A stretch of 29,237 bases of DNA from RPQK01 sp041946865 (GCA_041946865.1 JBHGBF010000040.1:1-29237), one strand, 5' to 3'; shown: positions 6,584 to 15,918, numbered from the stretch's first letter. The notes: generated by a model not told the origin, from the letters alone. A program made the numbers and translations.

Positions 6584-8083
6584 ATGAGCGAGACCTACGG
6601 GGAGTTCAAAAGGCGTTCATCCGAGATCACGCATCTGCGCAGCATCCTGCAGTCTTTGAGCTGGGACCAGGAGACCATGATGCCCGAGATGGGAGCAGGC
6701 CACCGCGCCTTGCAGGTTTCGACGCTGGCCGTGATCCAGCACCAGAGGTTGACGGATCCTGCCTACGGTGACCTGATCGCCAGGCTGGAAGCGGCGCCCG
6801 GAACGCTGGACCAGTGGGGGAAAGCGAGTGTCCGGGAAGCCCGCAGGCAATACGACAAGGCGACCCGGCTTCCGGAAAGCCTGGTCAAGGAACTGGCGGA
6901 GACAGCCGCGCTCGCCTACGAAGCATGGGTCAAGGCAAGGAGCGAGTCGGACTTCCCTGCTTTTGCTCCGTGGCTCGACAAGATGGTGAAACTCAAGCGC
7001 GCCGAGGCGCAATGCCTGCAAATTCCCGGGGCGCCCCTGTACGAAGCGCTGCTGGATGATTACGAGCCGGGAGCAAAGGTCTCTCAACTGGACGCGCTTT
7101 TCACTGAAATCCGGCCGGAGCTGACCTCCCTTCTCGATAGAATCACGTCCGCCAGCCGGCAGCCGCGACCTCTCCCTACCGGGCCATTTCCGGTGCAAGG
7201 CCAGGAAACTCTGGGACGGGAGATCTTGACGAGCATGGGTTTCAACTGGAAGGCAGGACGGGTTGATACGTCCCCTCACCCCTTCTGCAGCGGCTTTTCT
7301 CCACTGGACGTTCGGATCACGACCCGCTACTCGACATCGGAAATCGGGAAGGCGCTCTTTGGGATGATGCATGAGTGCGGGCATGCGCTGTACGAGCAGG
7401 GGCTGAACCCCGACGCTTACGGCCTGCCGGCCTGCGACGCGGTTTCACTCGGGATCCATGAATCGCAGTCGCGGCTCTGGGAGAATCAGGTCGGACGCAG
7501 TCGCGGCTTCTGGGAACACTGGTTCCCTCGCTTGCGCCGGACTTTCCCTCCGCATTTCGACAATTTTTCGCTCGACGATTTCGTCTTCGCTATCAATAAG
7601 GTCATCGCCAGTCCCGTGAGAGTGGAGGCCGATGAGGTGACTTACGGGCTCCATGTGATCCTCCGTTACGAGCTGGAGAAGGCGTTGATTGCCGGTGAGC
7701 TGGAGCCGTCCGGTCTCGACGAGGTTTGGAATGAGCGGATGCAGGAATACCTCCGCTATCGGCCCGCCAATGCGGCGGAAGGGGTCTTGCAGGATACCCA
7801 CTGGTCGCAGGGATTGCTCGGCTATTTCCCGACCTACCTGCTCGGTAACCTGTACGCCGCACAGCTCTTCGAGCAGGCCAGACGGAGCATTCCGGAGCTA
7901 GAGACCATGATCTCGACCGGCGAATTGCTTCCCCTCCGGGAATGGCTGCGCACGAACGTGCATGCGCGGGGGAAGGCCCTGACCGCCGATGAGCTGATCC
8001 AGGAAGTGACGGGCCGGAAACTGAGCGCTGAATTCTTTCTGAACTACCTGAAAACGAAGTTCGGCGAGCTGTATTTCAGCTGA
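6584..8083 (+). CDS. M32-family metallocarboxypeptidase
   Basis: 499 aa, the usual length of the thermostable carboxypeptidase Taq/Pfu family. The zinc site is HECGH (H263, E264, H267) with the third ligand E293 in GIHESQSRLWEN, both hallmark motifs of M32. The C-terminal PTYLLGNLYAAQLFE block is also typical. The enzyme is cytosolic and removes C-terminal residues from peptides; there is no signal peptide. It is divergent from the rhodanese operon with 78 bp between start codons. No Shine-Dalgarno sequence precedes the ATG; a weak -10-like GACAAT sits 6 bp upstream. NamZ follows 29 bp after the stop but has its own -10-like box. Confidence 0.95.
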   Translation: MSETYGEFKRRSSEITHLRSILQSLSWDQETMMPEMGAGHRALQVSTLAVIQHQRLTDPAYGDLIARLEAAPGTLDQWGKASVREARRQYDKATRLPESLVKELAETAALAYEAWVKARSESDFPAFAPWLDKMVKLKRAEAQCLQIPGAPLYEALLDDYEPGAKVSQLDALFTEIRPELTSLLDRITSASRQPRPLPTGPFPVQGQETLGREILTSMGFNWKAGRVDTSPHPFCSGFSPLDVRITTRYSTSEIGKALFGMMHECGHALYEQGLNPDAYGLPACDAVSLGIHESQSRLWENQVGRSRGFWEHWFPRLRRTFPPHFDNFSLDDFVFAINKVIASPVRVEADEVTYGLHVILRYELEKALIAGELEPSGLDEVWNERMQEYLRYRPANAAEGVLQDTHWSQGLLGYFPTYLLGNLYAAQLFEQARRSIPELETMISTGELLPLREWLRTNVHARGKALTADELIQEVTGRKLSAEFFLNYLKTKFGELYFS

Positions 8084-8098
8084 AGCGCGCGTCTGGGC

Positions 8099-8104
8099 TA
8101 GAAT
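8099..8104 (+). promoter_or_regulatory. Candidate -10 element of the NamZ-like gene
   Basis: TAGAAT ends 8 bp before the ATG at 8113, in the 29-bp gap after the M32 gene. The predicted start site is at or next to the start codon and no Shine-Dalgarno sequence is present. The -35 region is weak, so the call is tentative. Confidence 0.4.
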
Positions 8105-8112
8105 AGCCCCCC

Positions 8113-9309
8113 ATGAAGCCAGCTGTCCCCGGGTGCCACAGGCCCTTGCGTCTCTTGGTGTTTGCCCTCGTCTCTCTCGTCGGTTTCAACGGAATCCGCG
8201 TAGGCGCCGACAGACTTTTTGAAAGGAAATACTTCCAGTGGATAAAAGGAAAACGAGTAGGCCTGGTGACTAACGCGACGGGTGTCGACTCGCGGCTGGT
8301 GTTGACCGTCGATCGACTGGCCGGCCGGCCGGACACAACTCTGACGGCTTTGTTCGCTCCCGAGCACGGGCTCTCCGGGGCAGCGCAAGCCGGCGAACCA
8401 GTAGCGTCGTCAACCGCCATTTACAGCCTCTACGGAGAAAATCGGGCGCCTACGGCCGAGATGCTGGCGAACGTGGATGTCCTCGTTTACGACATTCAAG
8501 ATGTCGGAGTACGTTTTTACACTTACCTCTCGACGCTCTACGAGACCATGCGATCGGCCGCGGCGAAAGGCATTCCGCTGATCGTCCTGGATCGGCCGAA
8601 CCCGATCGACGCACGGCGGGTCCAAGGGGCGATGCTTGAATCCGGCTACGAGAGCTTCGTCGGCATTTACCGGATGCCCATTCGGTATGGAATGACCGTA
8701 GGAGAGCTGGCTCAGCTCATGAACGCCGAGGCGCGCTTAGGGTGCGATCTGCGCGTCGTGCCGGTAAAGGGTTGGAAACGATCGCATTGGTTTGACAAGA
8801 CCCGCCTGCAGTGGATTCTGCCCTCGCCCAACATGCCGACCATCCTGACTGCGACCGTTTACCCCGGGACTTGCCTGATCGAGGGAACCAACTTATCCGA
8901 AGGCAGGGGAACCACGCGCCCGTTCGAGCTGATCGGTGCTCCGTGGCTTGACAGCAAGCGCCTGGCCGAGTCGCTGAACCGGCTGGGCCTGAAAGGAGTA
9001 TATTTCCGCCCGCAGGCGTTTACTCCGACCTTCTCCAAGTACAAGACCGAGCTGTGCCGGGGAATTCAAGTTCACGTCCTCGACCGGGATGATTTTCAGC
9101 CGATCGAGGCGGCGCTTCACATTATCCAGCAGGTCATGAAACTTCAGCCGGGAAGCCTGGAGTTTAATAATGCCTTTGACCGGCTCACGGGTACCAGCCG
9201 GGTTCGAGAGGCGCTCTTGCGAGGTGACACGATCGCAGCTATCACCAAGAGCTGGGAGCCACAGTTGAAAGAGTTTATGAAGATCCGGAAGAAGTACCTG
9301 CTGTATTAG
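8113..9309 (+). CDS. namZ: NamZ-like exo-beta-N-acetylmuramidase (DUF1343, GH171)
   Basis: 398 aa. An N-terminal hydrophobic segment (about residues 13-30) after basic residues indicates a signal peptide. The DUF1343 core follows: KRVGLVTNATGVDS, FAPEHGLSG, VLVYDIQDVGVRFYTYLSTL, VLDRPNPI and WILPSPNMP, ending with the GTNLSEGRGTTRPFE block. Characterised members release N-acetylmuramic acid from the non-reducing end of peptidoglycan fragments and belong to GH171. The predicted location is periplasmic or extracellular, with a role in cell-wall recycling or scavenging of foreign wall material. It converges with the large glycosidase gene (83-bp gap), and no muramic-acid uptake or MurQ gene is in the window. 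Confidence 0.9.
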   Translation: MKPAVPGCHRPLRLLVFALVSLVGFNGIRVGADRLFERKYFQWIKGKRVGLVTNATGVDSRLVLTVDRLAGRPDTTLTALFAPEHGLSGAAQAGEPVASSTAIYSLYGENRAPTAEMLANVDVLVYDIQDVGVRFYTYLSTLYETMRSAAAKGIPLIVLDRPNPIDARRVQGAMLESGYESFVGIYRMPIRYGMTVGELAQLMNAEARLGCDLRVVPVKGWKRSHWFDKTRLQWILPSPNMPTILTATVYPGTCLIEGTNLSEGRGTTRPFELIGAPWLDSKRLAESLNRLGLKGVYFRPQAFTPTFSKYKTELCRGIQVHVLDRDDFQPIEAALHIIQQVMKLQPGSLEFNNAFDRLTGTSRVREALLRGDTIAAITKSWEPQLKEFMKIRKKYLLY

Positions 9310-9392
9310 GGTCCCTAATCCGGCGACGAAGTATTTCGGGATCTCGCTGCGCCGTTCAGCCCTTTCAACACTCCGCCCAGCCAGGAAGTGGT

Positions 9393-12080
9393 TTAATCCG
9401 ACCTGCGGCGTCTCGGCCGGATTTCGATCTCGTACCAGAGCGTCTGATAGGCCGGCGAGATTTCAAATTGCGACCGGCCGGACACTTCGATAACCGGGAT
9501 CTCGGTCTTGCGGGCGCCGGCCGAGTCCAACGCAAAGACTCGGACGCGGCCGGGCCGATAGGGAACAACAAACTCCGCCTGAACACCCTCGGCCTGAACC
9601 GGGCTGTAGCCCCAGTGCCCGAGAATCAGGTTAACCCCGGCAGGAGGCGGGAAGCCGGCCGGGGTTCGCGATTCGTAGTACTGCCAGCTCATTCCCGTGT
9701 TCTGGACCAGGCCGTGGGCCGCCAACAGGATCGAGCGGGCGTCCTCGGTGAAAGAGCCTCCCCCAATCAGCGTCATGAAAAGGGTAAACCAGCCTTGGAG
9801 CGAGGATTTCGGTTCGAAAGCGACCTCGCCGAGCGAATATGTCTGGCCCGGAGCGGGGTAGCCGATGAGCCCTTTGGTTCGTGCGGAACTCACGACGAGA
9901 AGCCGGCTGGCCGGATTCCACACGATTTCCCCTGTATCCGCAGCGTAGCCGCCGTCCGTATTGGCGGGGAGCGGAAAAGGGGCCACCGCGCCAGGCGGCA
10001 GACTGCCGCCTTCAGGGATGAGAGCCGTACGATACTGCAGGGCGGCCAGTCGAGGCAGGTCCAGGTCGGAAGCATCAACCAGTCGCCAGGAGCCGGCCGA
10101 GACGAGCAGTTCCTTCTCGCGGCCGGCTGGGAGCGAGGCGGCGACCAGCTGTTTCGCAGGTGAAACTCCGCCCGTGCGAAAAATCAAGGCAGCCTGCGCC
10201 AGACTGATCATCTTGCCCGGGTCGTGCTGGACGTCAAAGTATCCGTTCTGTCTGTCCTCGTTCCACTTCAGTGTCCCGTCGGCGTAGGTGTAGGCAAAGA
10301 GCGCGTCCCAGTCCTGCAGGCATCCGTACACCGACAGAAAATACAGCGCCTCCGAGCCAAACGAATTAGGGAACGGATGGTTGTACTCGGAAACCGAAAA
10401 AGGTTTGCCTGCTATTCTCTTCATGGCCAGCCCCGCCAGCGTCCCGCCGTCGGTTTCACCCACCATGCTCGAATTACGAATCCACCAGTTGGGACCCCAG
10501 TCTGTGCCTTGAAAGGACGGGTGCTGCCAGTAGGCGTGGGAGTCAATCAGGTCGAAGAGATTCATCAGATTGGGCGTACTGGTACCAACGATGGTCCCCG
10601 CCAGGAGAGCCTGCACTCCCAGCGTGTCTTTCAGGTAGTCGCGCAATTCGGTCCAGTAGGATTTCTCTGTCTCCCAAAGGAAGGCCATCCAGTCGCCCCG
10701 GGCGCGGCCCGTTCTTTCCGGCGCCTCATCGAGCGTAAAAAGGCGTACCGAGTCGTTATCAAGGCTTTCACCGGCAAAAAGGCCGATCGTGCCGCCCTGG
10801 GCGAGTGAGCATCCGGCAAACCAGTAGGTCGCGATTTGGTCGCCCATCTGACCGAAATTGACCCGGGCATTGGAATCCGAGCCGGTCAGAGTAAGGGTGA
10901 AGGCGAATGGCTGCCACTCGGTGGTCAGGGACAGCGAGCGCCGGAAGCCCAAGCCGCTCCACGGAGCGTGCGCCTGTCCGATGTCTACCGTGATGGTCTT
11001 GTTTCGGTCGGCCTTGGCCCAGAACCTGAGCGTATAGACCGTACCGGTCGAGACGGCCAGGCCTCCCTGGTTCAGCTGGACGTGCCAGCCTTGGCTGCCG
11101 ACGGACGTCACACTGATGCGTGCTGACGGCGCGCCTTCCGGGCCTTGGCTGGTGACGGCTGTCTGGATCTTGGCATTTTCATGCTGTTCCCGGTTCCAGT
11201 TCGCGAATCCGGCGGAAAAGTCTCCGTTTACGAGCATCTCCGGCCCCGGCTCGCTCTGCATTTGCCAGGCGTCGGCCAAGGCAGCATGCGAGGAGTAACG
11301 CGAGTGAAGGTGGCTGTTCCACATGCCTCGCAGCTCTTCGCGATAGTAGTTCGGAAGCGTGTCCACCATCCCGGCCAGCCAGGCGTGCATGAGACCATGC
11401 TCGTTTACGAGTTCGACTATAGCGATCGCGGGGTCCACGGTATAGCGGAGCTCGGTGTAGGGATTCACGCGGTCCAAGAGCAGACGGGCATATTCCTTCT
11501 GCAACTCGATCATCGGCCGGTCGAACATGGCAGGTGTCTGCCTGGCTTTCCATCCCATGGAGTCAATCGAAGGATCGAGCCCGTCGAAAGAGCGGAAGGC
11601 ACGGCCCGTCAGGAGATTCATGTCGGAATAAATCCCGTTCTTCTTGAGCTGGAAGACGAAGTAATCAAGCTTGTCGAGCGACTTCGGATCGAGATGCCGT
11701 GTTCCGGGATAGGCGGGATCGAAGATGCACTCCCCGCCCCAATTCGCGTCCATCAGGTGAAACCGAACGATATTGATTCCGAACCGGGCGAGGCGCGCGG
11801 CGATCTTTTCGGCATCGGAGTGCTCCGGGATGGCTGACCGATAGGTGAAATTGACCCCAAGGAAGCGTTGCCTCTCGTTTCCCGCGTAAAGATGGCCATC
11901 CGGCCCGGCGTGTACCGGCCCGCGGACGCCCGCCGGCTTGTGATTGAGCCAGGACAGATCGGTAATCGTGCCGTTTGTATTCTCGAGCGGAAGCTGAAAG
12001 TTGAAGATACGATCATCGACGGAATACGCGATGGAAAACGCAAAACCGAAAAGCAGCGAAGCGAGCAACCCGGACTTCAT
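9393..12080 (-). CDS. Secreted clan GH-A-like glycoside hydrolase with internal CBM
   Basis: 895 aa with a signal peptide (residues 1 to about 20). Residues about 60-275 begin a TIM-barrel like GH5-type cellulases/mannanases (GINIVRFHLMD; acid/base candidate E227 in ELVNEHG). A carbohydrate-binding module of CBM4/9 type occupies about 281-430 (it opens LVNGDFSAGFANWN and continues with FWAKAD). The barrel then resumes, with a nucleophile candidate E565 in SVSEYNHP. The C-terminal ~250 residues look like beta-sandwich material. Known GH-A enzymes cut beta-linked polysaccharides; the substrate here is not determined. The CBM lies between the two catalytic glutamates, an insertion rather than the usual terminal fusion. 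Catalytic residues are inferred from motifs. No transporter or other polysaccharide-utilisation gene is adjacent. Confidence 0.8.
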   Translation of the reverse strand: MKSGLLASLLFGFAFSIAYSVDDRIFNFQLPLENTNGTITDLSWLNHKPAGVRGPVHAGPDGHLYAGNERQRFLGVNFTYRSAIPEHSDAEKIAARLARFGINIVRFHLMDANWGGECIFDPAYPGTRHLDPKSLDKLDYFVFQLKKNGIYSDMNLLTGRAFRSFDGLDPSIDSMGWKARQTPAMFDRPMIELQKEYARLLLDRVNPYTELRYTVDPAIAIVELVNEHGLMHAWLAGMVDTLPNYYREELRGMWNSHLHSRYSSHAALADAWQMQSEPGPEMLVNGDFSAGFANWNREQHENAKIQTAVTSQGPEGAPSARISVTSVGSQGWHVQLNQGGLAVSTGTVYTLRFWAKADRNKTITVDIGQAHAPWSGLGFRRSLSLTTEWQPFAFTLTLTGSDSNARVNFGQMGDQIATYWFAGCSLAQGGTIGLFAGESLDNDSVRLFTLDEAPERTGRARGDWMAFLWETEKSYWTELRDYLKDTLGVQALLAGTIVGTSTPNLMNLFDLIDSHAYWQHPSFQGTDWGPNWWIRNSSMVGETDGGTLAGLAMKRIAGKPFSVSEYNHPFPNSFGSEALYFLSVYGCLQDWDALFAYTYADGTLKWNEDRQNGYFDVQHDPGKMISLAQAALIFRTGGVSPAKQLVAASLPAGREKELLVSAGSWRLVDASDLDLPRLAALQYRTALIPEGGSLPPGAVAPFPLPANTDGGYAADTGEIVWNPASRLLVVSSARTKGLIGYPAPGQTYSLGEVAFEPKSSLQGWFTLFMTLIGGGSFTEDARSILLAAHGLVQNTGMSWQYYESRTPAGFPPPAGVNLILGHWGYSPVQAEGVQAEFVVPYRPGRVRVFALDSAGARKTEIPVIEVSGRSQFEISPAYQTLWYEIEIRPRRRRSD

Positions 12081-12127
12081 GACGGCCCTCCCCGAAAAAT
12101 CAACTGGTAGTTTAACTCAGGCCAACG

Positions 12128-12188
12128 ACGCTGCCGCGGATCGGCGCGGATACCCGCGGATTTACGCTGCCGCGGATCGGCGCGGATA
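12128..12188. repeat. Duplicated 25-bp GC-rich repeat
   Basis: Positions 12128-12152 and 12164-12188 are identical 25-mers, separated by 11 bp. Each contains CCGCGGATCGGCGCGGAT. Relatives of the same motif occur at 21473-21566, so this is a dispersed intergenic repeat family. It sits in the 206-bp divergent gap between the glycosidase and the histidine kinase, which otherwise holds their promoters. Confidence 0.85.
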
Positions 12189-12286
12189 ACCTGGCCCCGT
12201 CCACGGTTGTCCGGGGGCCTGAGCGGACCCCTCCAGCTTGAACTGGCCCGTCTTCGGTCATTAGAATTCGCAAAAGGCTTTCGGAC

Positions 12287-14074
12287 ATGACACTACCCAT
12301 GGAGCGCTGGTTTCCCAATCACCTGCGAGGGCGGCTCACGGCTCTGGTGCTCGTCACCCTCGTACCCATGTTGATCGCGCAGACATTTGTCTTCGCTTAC
12401 TGGTATAGGACGCGCAGAAGCGGCGAGCTGGAGGCCAGTGTCGAGATCGCCCGCGCGTTCGGCAGTTTCTGCGACAGGTATTTGATGAATCTGGCGCAAA
12501 CGGAAGGAACCCTCGGCGAAGCGCTGCTTCAGCTCGACCCGGGTCGCGCTTTGGGGCTGCTCGAATCGCGAGCCGCTGATTATCCAGCTGTCAATTCCTT
12601 CAGTTGGGTCGACCCGGAAGGAACCATACTTTTGTCCAGCCGGCCGGGGGCCAAAGGCCTGTCAATCGCGGACCGGGAATACTTCCAGGAAATCCTGAAA
12701 GGCAAGGAGTGGACGGTCAGCGATCTGCTCAAGACGAAAGTGGGAGGGGACGACCGCCTGATCTTGGCCCGCGGCATCCGGTCGGCAGACAACATTCTGA
12801 TGGGGGTTGTGCTGGGGGAGATCATCCCGGAGCAGTTGGGGGAGGCGCTGGCTGCGCCCAGGGGCGGAGGAGGCATCATGGCTCTCTTTGACCGCAAGGG
12901 GGCCGTCATCTCACTGGTGCGCGGTCCTGAAGTCCCCAGCTCGGTTCTTCGGTTCAAGCAACAGGACAGCATGGCTCTGGCGGCGATCAGGAGCCGCAAA
13001 GAGGTGACAGGTGTCGACCGTCTCGCGGGGGAGAATCTGGACCGCCTGGCAGCCCGAGTCCCGATTAACGATCTCGGCTGGGTGGCAGGCGCCAGCCGGC
13101 CCCTGACGGAAGTGATGGCGCCCGTCAGACAGAATCTGCTGTACGTTCTGATTGCAGTCCTGGCGGTAAGCCTTTTGTCTCTCTTCATCGGTCGGTTCAT
13201 GGCGTCATCGATCATTCAGCCAGTGGCCGTGGTGCGCGAGGGGGCAGCGAGTCTGGCGGCTGGAAACAAGACGCGGGTGAGCGTCCCGGAAATCCTGGAG
13301 TTGGGAGATCTGGCGCGGACCTTCAATCACATGGCTGAACAGCTGACCGTGCATGCCTCAAACCTGGAGAAGACGGCAGACGAACTCCGGCGTTCAAACC
13401 AGGAACTGGAGGCCTTCAGCTACTCGGTTTCCCATGATCTGCGGGTGCCGCTGCGGGCGATCGACGGGTTCGCCAATGCGCTGGTCGAGGATCATTCAGG
13501 CCAGCTGGAGGGAGAAGGCCTGCGCTATCTGAATATCATCAGAGAAAACACTCAGCGCATGGGACAGCTGATCGACGATCTGCTCGCTTACTCTCGACTG
13601 GGCCGGAAAGAGCCGAGTTTTGAACCGATCGACATGAAGGCGCTCACCCGAGCTGTGGCAGAAGATCTGGAGTCTGCCGGAGAAGCCGATCATTCAGCCC
13701 TGCGGGTCTGCGACATGCCAGCGGCGACCGGCGATCGCACTCTTCTCCGTCAGGTCCTTTCAAATCTGCTTTCCAACGCCTTCAAATTCAGCTCGACACG
13801 AGAGCAGCCCCTCGTTGAAGTGGGGGGACGAGAGGAGCCGGAGGAGAACGTCTACTGGGTGCGAGATAATGGGGTTGGATTTGACATGGCTTACGCTCAC
13901 AAACTCTTCACGATTTTTCAGCGCCTTCACTCCATGAAGGAGTTTCCCGGGACCGGGGTCGGGCTGGCCATCGTTCAGCGAGTCATGCAAAAGCACGGTG
14001 GCCGGGTCTGGGCCGAAGCGGCTGTGAACCGAGGGGCCACGTTTTATTTTGCCCTGCCAAGGAGTCAGTCGTGA
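12287..14074 (+). CDS. Membrane sensor histidine kinase (Cache-HAMP-HisKA-HATPase)
   Basis: 595 aa. TM1 is at about residues 17-38, followed by a ~230-residue extracytoplasmic region of dCache type (WVDPEGTILLSS, REYFQEILKG, ILARGI), TM2 at about 283-305 and a HAMP linker. A coiled coil then leads into HisKA with phospho-acceptor H383 (VSHDLRVPLRAIDGF). The ATPase domain has N-box NLLSNAFKFS, G1 DNGVGFD and G2 GTGVGLAIV. The kinase core resembles phytochrome-type kinases that work with Rcp1-like single-domain receivers. Such a receiver follows directly, overlapping by 4 bp, so this is the expected partner. The signal is an unknown external small molecule. A TAGAAT hexamer at 12262-12267 is a possible -10. 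Confidence 0.93.
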   Translation: MTLPMERWFPNHLRGRLTALVLVTLVPMLIAQTFVFAYWYRTRRSGELEASVEIARAFGSFCDRYLMNLAQTEGTLGEALLQLDPGRALGLLESRAADYPAVNSFSWVDPEGTILLSSRPGAKGLSIADREYFQEILKGKEWTVSDLLKTKVGGDDRLILARGIRSADNILMGVVLGEIIPEQLGEALAAPRGGGGIMALFDRKGAVISLVRGPEVPSSVLRFKQQDSMALAAIRSRKEVTGVDRLAGENLDRLAARVPINDLGWVAGASRPLTEVMAPVRQNLLYVLIAVLAVSLLSLFIGRFMASSIIQPVAVVREGAASLAAGNKTRVSVPEILELGDLARTFNHMAEQLTVHASNLEKTADELRRSNQELEAFSYSVSHDLRVPLRAIDGFANALVEDHSGQLEGEGLRYLNIIRENTQRMGQLIDDLLAYSRLGRKEPSFEPIDMKALTRAVAEDLESAGEADHSALRVCDMPAATGDRTLLRQVLSNLLSNAFKFSSTREQPLVEVGGREEPEENVYWVRDNGVGFDMAYAHKLFTIFQRLHSMKEFPGTGVGLAIVQRVMQKHGGRVWAEAAVNRGATFYFALPRSQS

Positions 14075-14511
14075 CCAACGAAGTCGAAATCCTCCTGGTC
14101 GAGGACAACCCGGACGATGTTGAGCTGGCGCTGCGGGCGCTCAAGAAGAATAACCTTGCTAACCGCGTGTTCATCGTGAAGGACGGGGCCGAAGCGCTCG
14201 ACTTCATCTTCGGGCGCGGCCCGCATAGGAATCGCAGGATCGAACACGTTCCCCGGGTTGTTCTTTTGGACTTGAAACTCCCGAAACTAGACGGTATTGA
14301 TGTCCTGAGGGCTATTCGCGCAGATGAGAGAACCAGGTACATCCCGGTCGTGATTCTCACGTCTTCATCAGAGGAACGTGATATTGTCGAAACCTACAAG
14401 CTCGGGGTCAACAGCTACATCGTGAAACCAGTCAACTTCGAGAAGTTCATCGAGGTGGTGAGAGAACTCGGTTACTACTGGCTGCTGCTCAATCATCGAC
14501 CGGCAGTTTGA
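14071..14511 (+). CDS. Single-domain response regulator (Rcp1-like)
   Basis: 146 aa, GTG start overlapping the kinase stop by 4 bp, with AGGAG at 14060-14064 as ribosome binding site. It is a stand-alone receiver domain: acidic pair in VEDNPDD, phospho-acceptor D67 (LLDLKLPKLDG), Thr in ILTSS and the conserved Lys in VKPVNF. The expanded loop after the second helix (GRGPHRN) is typical of Rcp1-type receivers paired with phytochrome-like kinases. There is no output domain, so it passes phosphate on or acts by protein contact; the kinase encoded next is a plausible target or interactor. Translation is probably coupled to the kinase. Confidence 0.93.
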   Translation: MTNEVEILLVEDNPDDVELALRALKKNNLANRVFIVKDGAEALDFIFGRGPHRNRRIEHVPRVVLLDLKLPKLDGIDVLRAIRADERTRYIPVVILTSSSEERDIVETYKLGVNSYIVKPVNFEKFIEVVRELGYYWLLLNHRPAV

Positions 14512-14526
14512 GTGAACTGGAAAGAA

Positions 14527-15918
14527 ATGAGTCAATTGAAGCTTCTCCTTCTCGAAGATCTCGAGAGCGATGCTGAACTGATCAAGCGCCAGGTGAGCAA
14601 GGCCGGCATCGTGTTCGAGGCCCACCTGGTTGATAATCACGATGATTTCGTTAAGGAGCTGAAGGAGTGGCGACCGGACGTGATTCTCGCCGATTACTGC
14701 CTTCCCACTTTCGATGGCCTTGCGGCGCTGCGTGTCGCCAAGGCTGGCGATCCCGACATCCCGTTCATTTTCGTCTCGGGCGCGATCCCCGAAGATGTGG
14801 CCATTGAAGCGGTCAGAGAAGGGGCAGACGACTACGTCTTCAAAGACCGGATGTCGCGCCTGGCCTCCTCGATTTCAGCCGCGATGGAGAAACTCGAGGA
14901 ACACCGCAAGCGAAGGCAGGCCGAGGAGGACCTGCGCGAGAGTGAGGAACGATATCGACACCTGGTCGAGCTGTCACCGGACGGGATCATCGTTCACCGG
15001 AACACGGAAATCCTGTTCGTCAACCGGGCCGCCGCCAGCATTCTCGGCCAGGAAGCACACGAGTTACGCGGACGCAACTTCTTCGATTTTCTCGATCCCG
15101 CCTACCAGGCGCTGGCCATGGGGCGAATCCGGAAGCTGCGCGAGCCCGGCCCACAGCCGCTCGTCGAAACGTCCTGCCGCCGGCAGGATGGGACCGTAGT
15201 GCGGGTGGAGGCGACCGCCGTCTACATACCCTATCAGGGGGACCAGGCGGTCTTGTGGATCATTCGCGATGTCAGTGAGAAGAAAAGACTGGAACGCGAG
15301 ATCCTGGAGATCAGTGGGCGCGAGCAGAGGCGGATCGGTCAGGATCTTCACGATACACTCGGCCAGAACCTGGCCGGGGCGGCTTTTCTCGGCAAAGCCC
15401 TGCAGCAGAAGCTGACCCGCCTGGATGCGGCGCTGGCCGAAGACGCGTCGAAAATCGTCAGTCTCATCACCCAGTCTGTCTCTCAGGCCCGGGCTCTCTC
15501 CCGAGGCTTGAGCCCGGTCGACATAGTGGCTAACGGCCTGGAGCTCGCCCTCACGGAGCTGGCCTCGAACACCCGCGAATTCTTTGGTGTTCCGTGCACT
15601 TTTGAAACCGGGGGCGAGTGCCTGGCTGTCGACGAGACCACGGCCACGCACCTGTACCACATCGGGCTTGAGGCGGTGAATAACGCCGCCCGGCACAGCG
15701 GAGCGACCCGAATATCGATCCTGCTGTCCTGCGAGAATCGCACTCATGTTCTCACGGTGAAAGACAATGGCCGAGGGCTCGAGCGAAAGGAAGAGCCGGG
15801 CAGTAAGGGCATGGGCCTGCGGATCATGGACTACCGGGCGAAAGTGATCGGCGCCTCTCTGGACCTCCAATCAGGGCCTGGAGAGGGAACCACCGTGACC
15901 TGTACACTGAAGCATTAG
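14527..15918 (+). CDS. Hybrid receiver-PAS-HisKA_3 histidine kinase
   Basis: 463 aa from the ATG at 14527, preceded by GGAAA; an in-frame GTG at 14512, directly after the previous stop, is an alternative. Domains in order: receiver (residues 1 to about 125, acceptor D56 in ILADYCLP), a short coiled coil, PAS (about 140-255, ESEERYRHLVELSPDGIIV), then a NarL-type HisKA_3 dimerisation domain with H275 (QDLHDTLGQ). The HATPase follows, with EAVNNAARHSGA, DNGRGL and GMGLRIMDYR. There are no membrane segments, so it is cytosolic. The receiver at the N-terminus suggests control by the upstream kinase. HisKA_3 kinases normally phosphorylate LuxR-type regulators; none is encoded here, so the output lies elsewhere. 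Confidence 0.92.
   Translation: MSQLKLLLLEDLESDAELIKRQVSKAGIVFEAHLVDNHDDFVKELKEWRPDVILADYCLPTFDGLAALRVAKAGDPDIPFIFVSGAIPEDVAIEAVREGADDYVFKDRMSRLASSISAAMEKLEEHRKRRQAEEDLRESEERYRHLVELSPDGIIVHRNTEILFVNRAAASILGQEAHELRGRNFFDFLDPAYQALAMGRIRKLREPGPQPLVETSCRRQDGTVVRVEATAVYIPYQGDQAVLWIIRDVSEKKRLEREILEISGREQRRIGQDLHDTLGQNLAGAAFLGKALQQKLTRLDAALAEDASKIVSLITQSVSQARALSRGLSPVDIVANGLELALTELASNTREFFGVPCTFETGGECLAVDETTATHLYHIGLEAVNNAARHSGATRISILLSCENRTHVLTVKDNGRGLERKEEPGSKGMGLRIMDYRAKVIGASLDLQSGPGEGTTVTCTLKH

Noticed and set aside
12128..12188. CRISPR-like repeat pair
   Set aside because: Only two copies with an 11-bp spacer; matches a dispersed GC-rich repeat instead.
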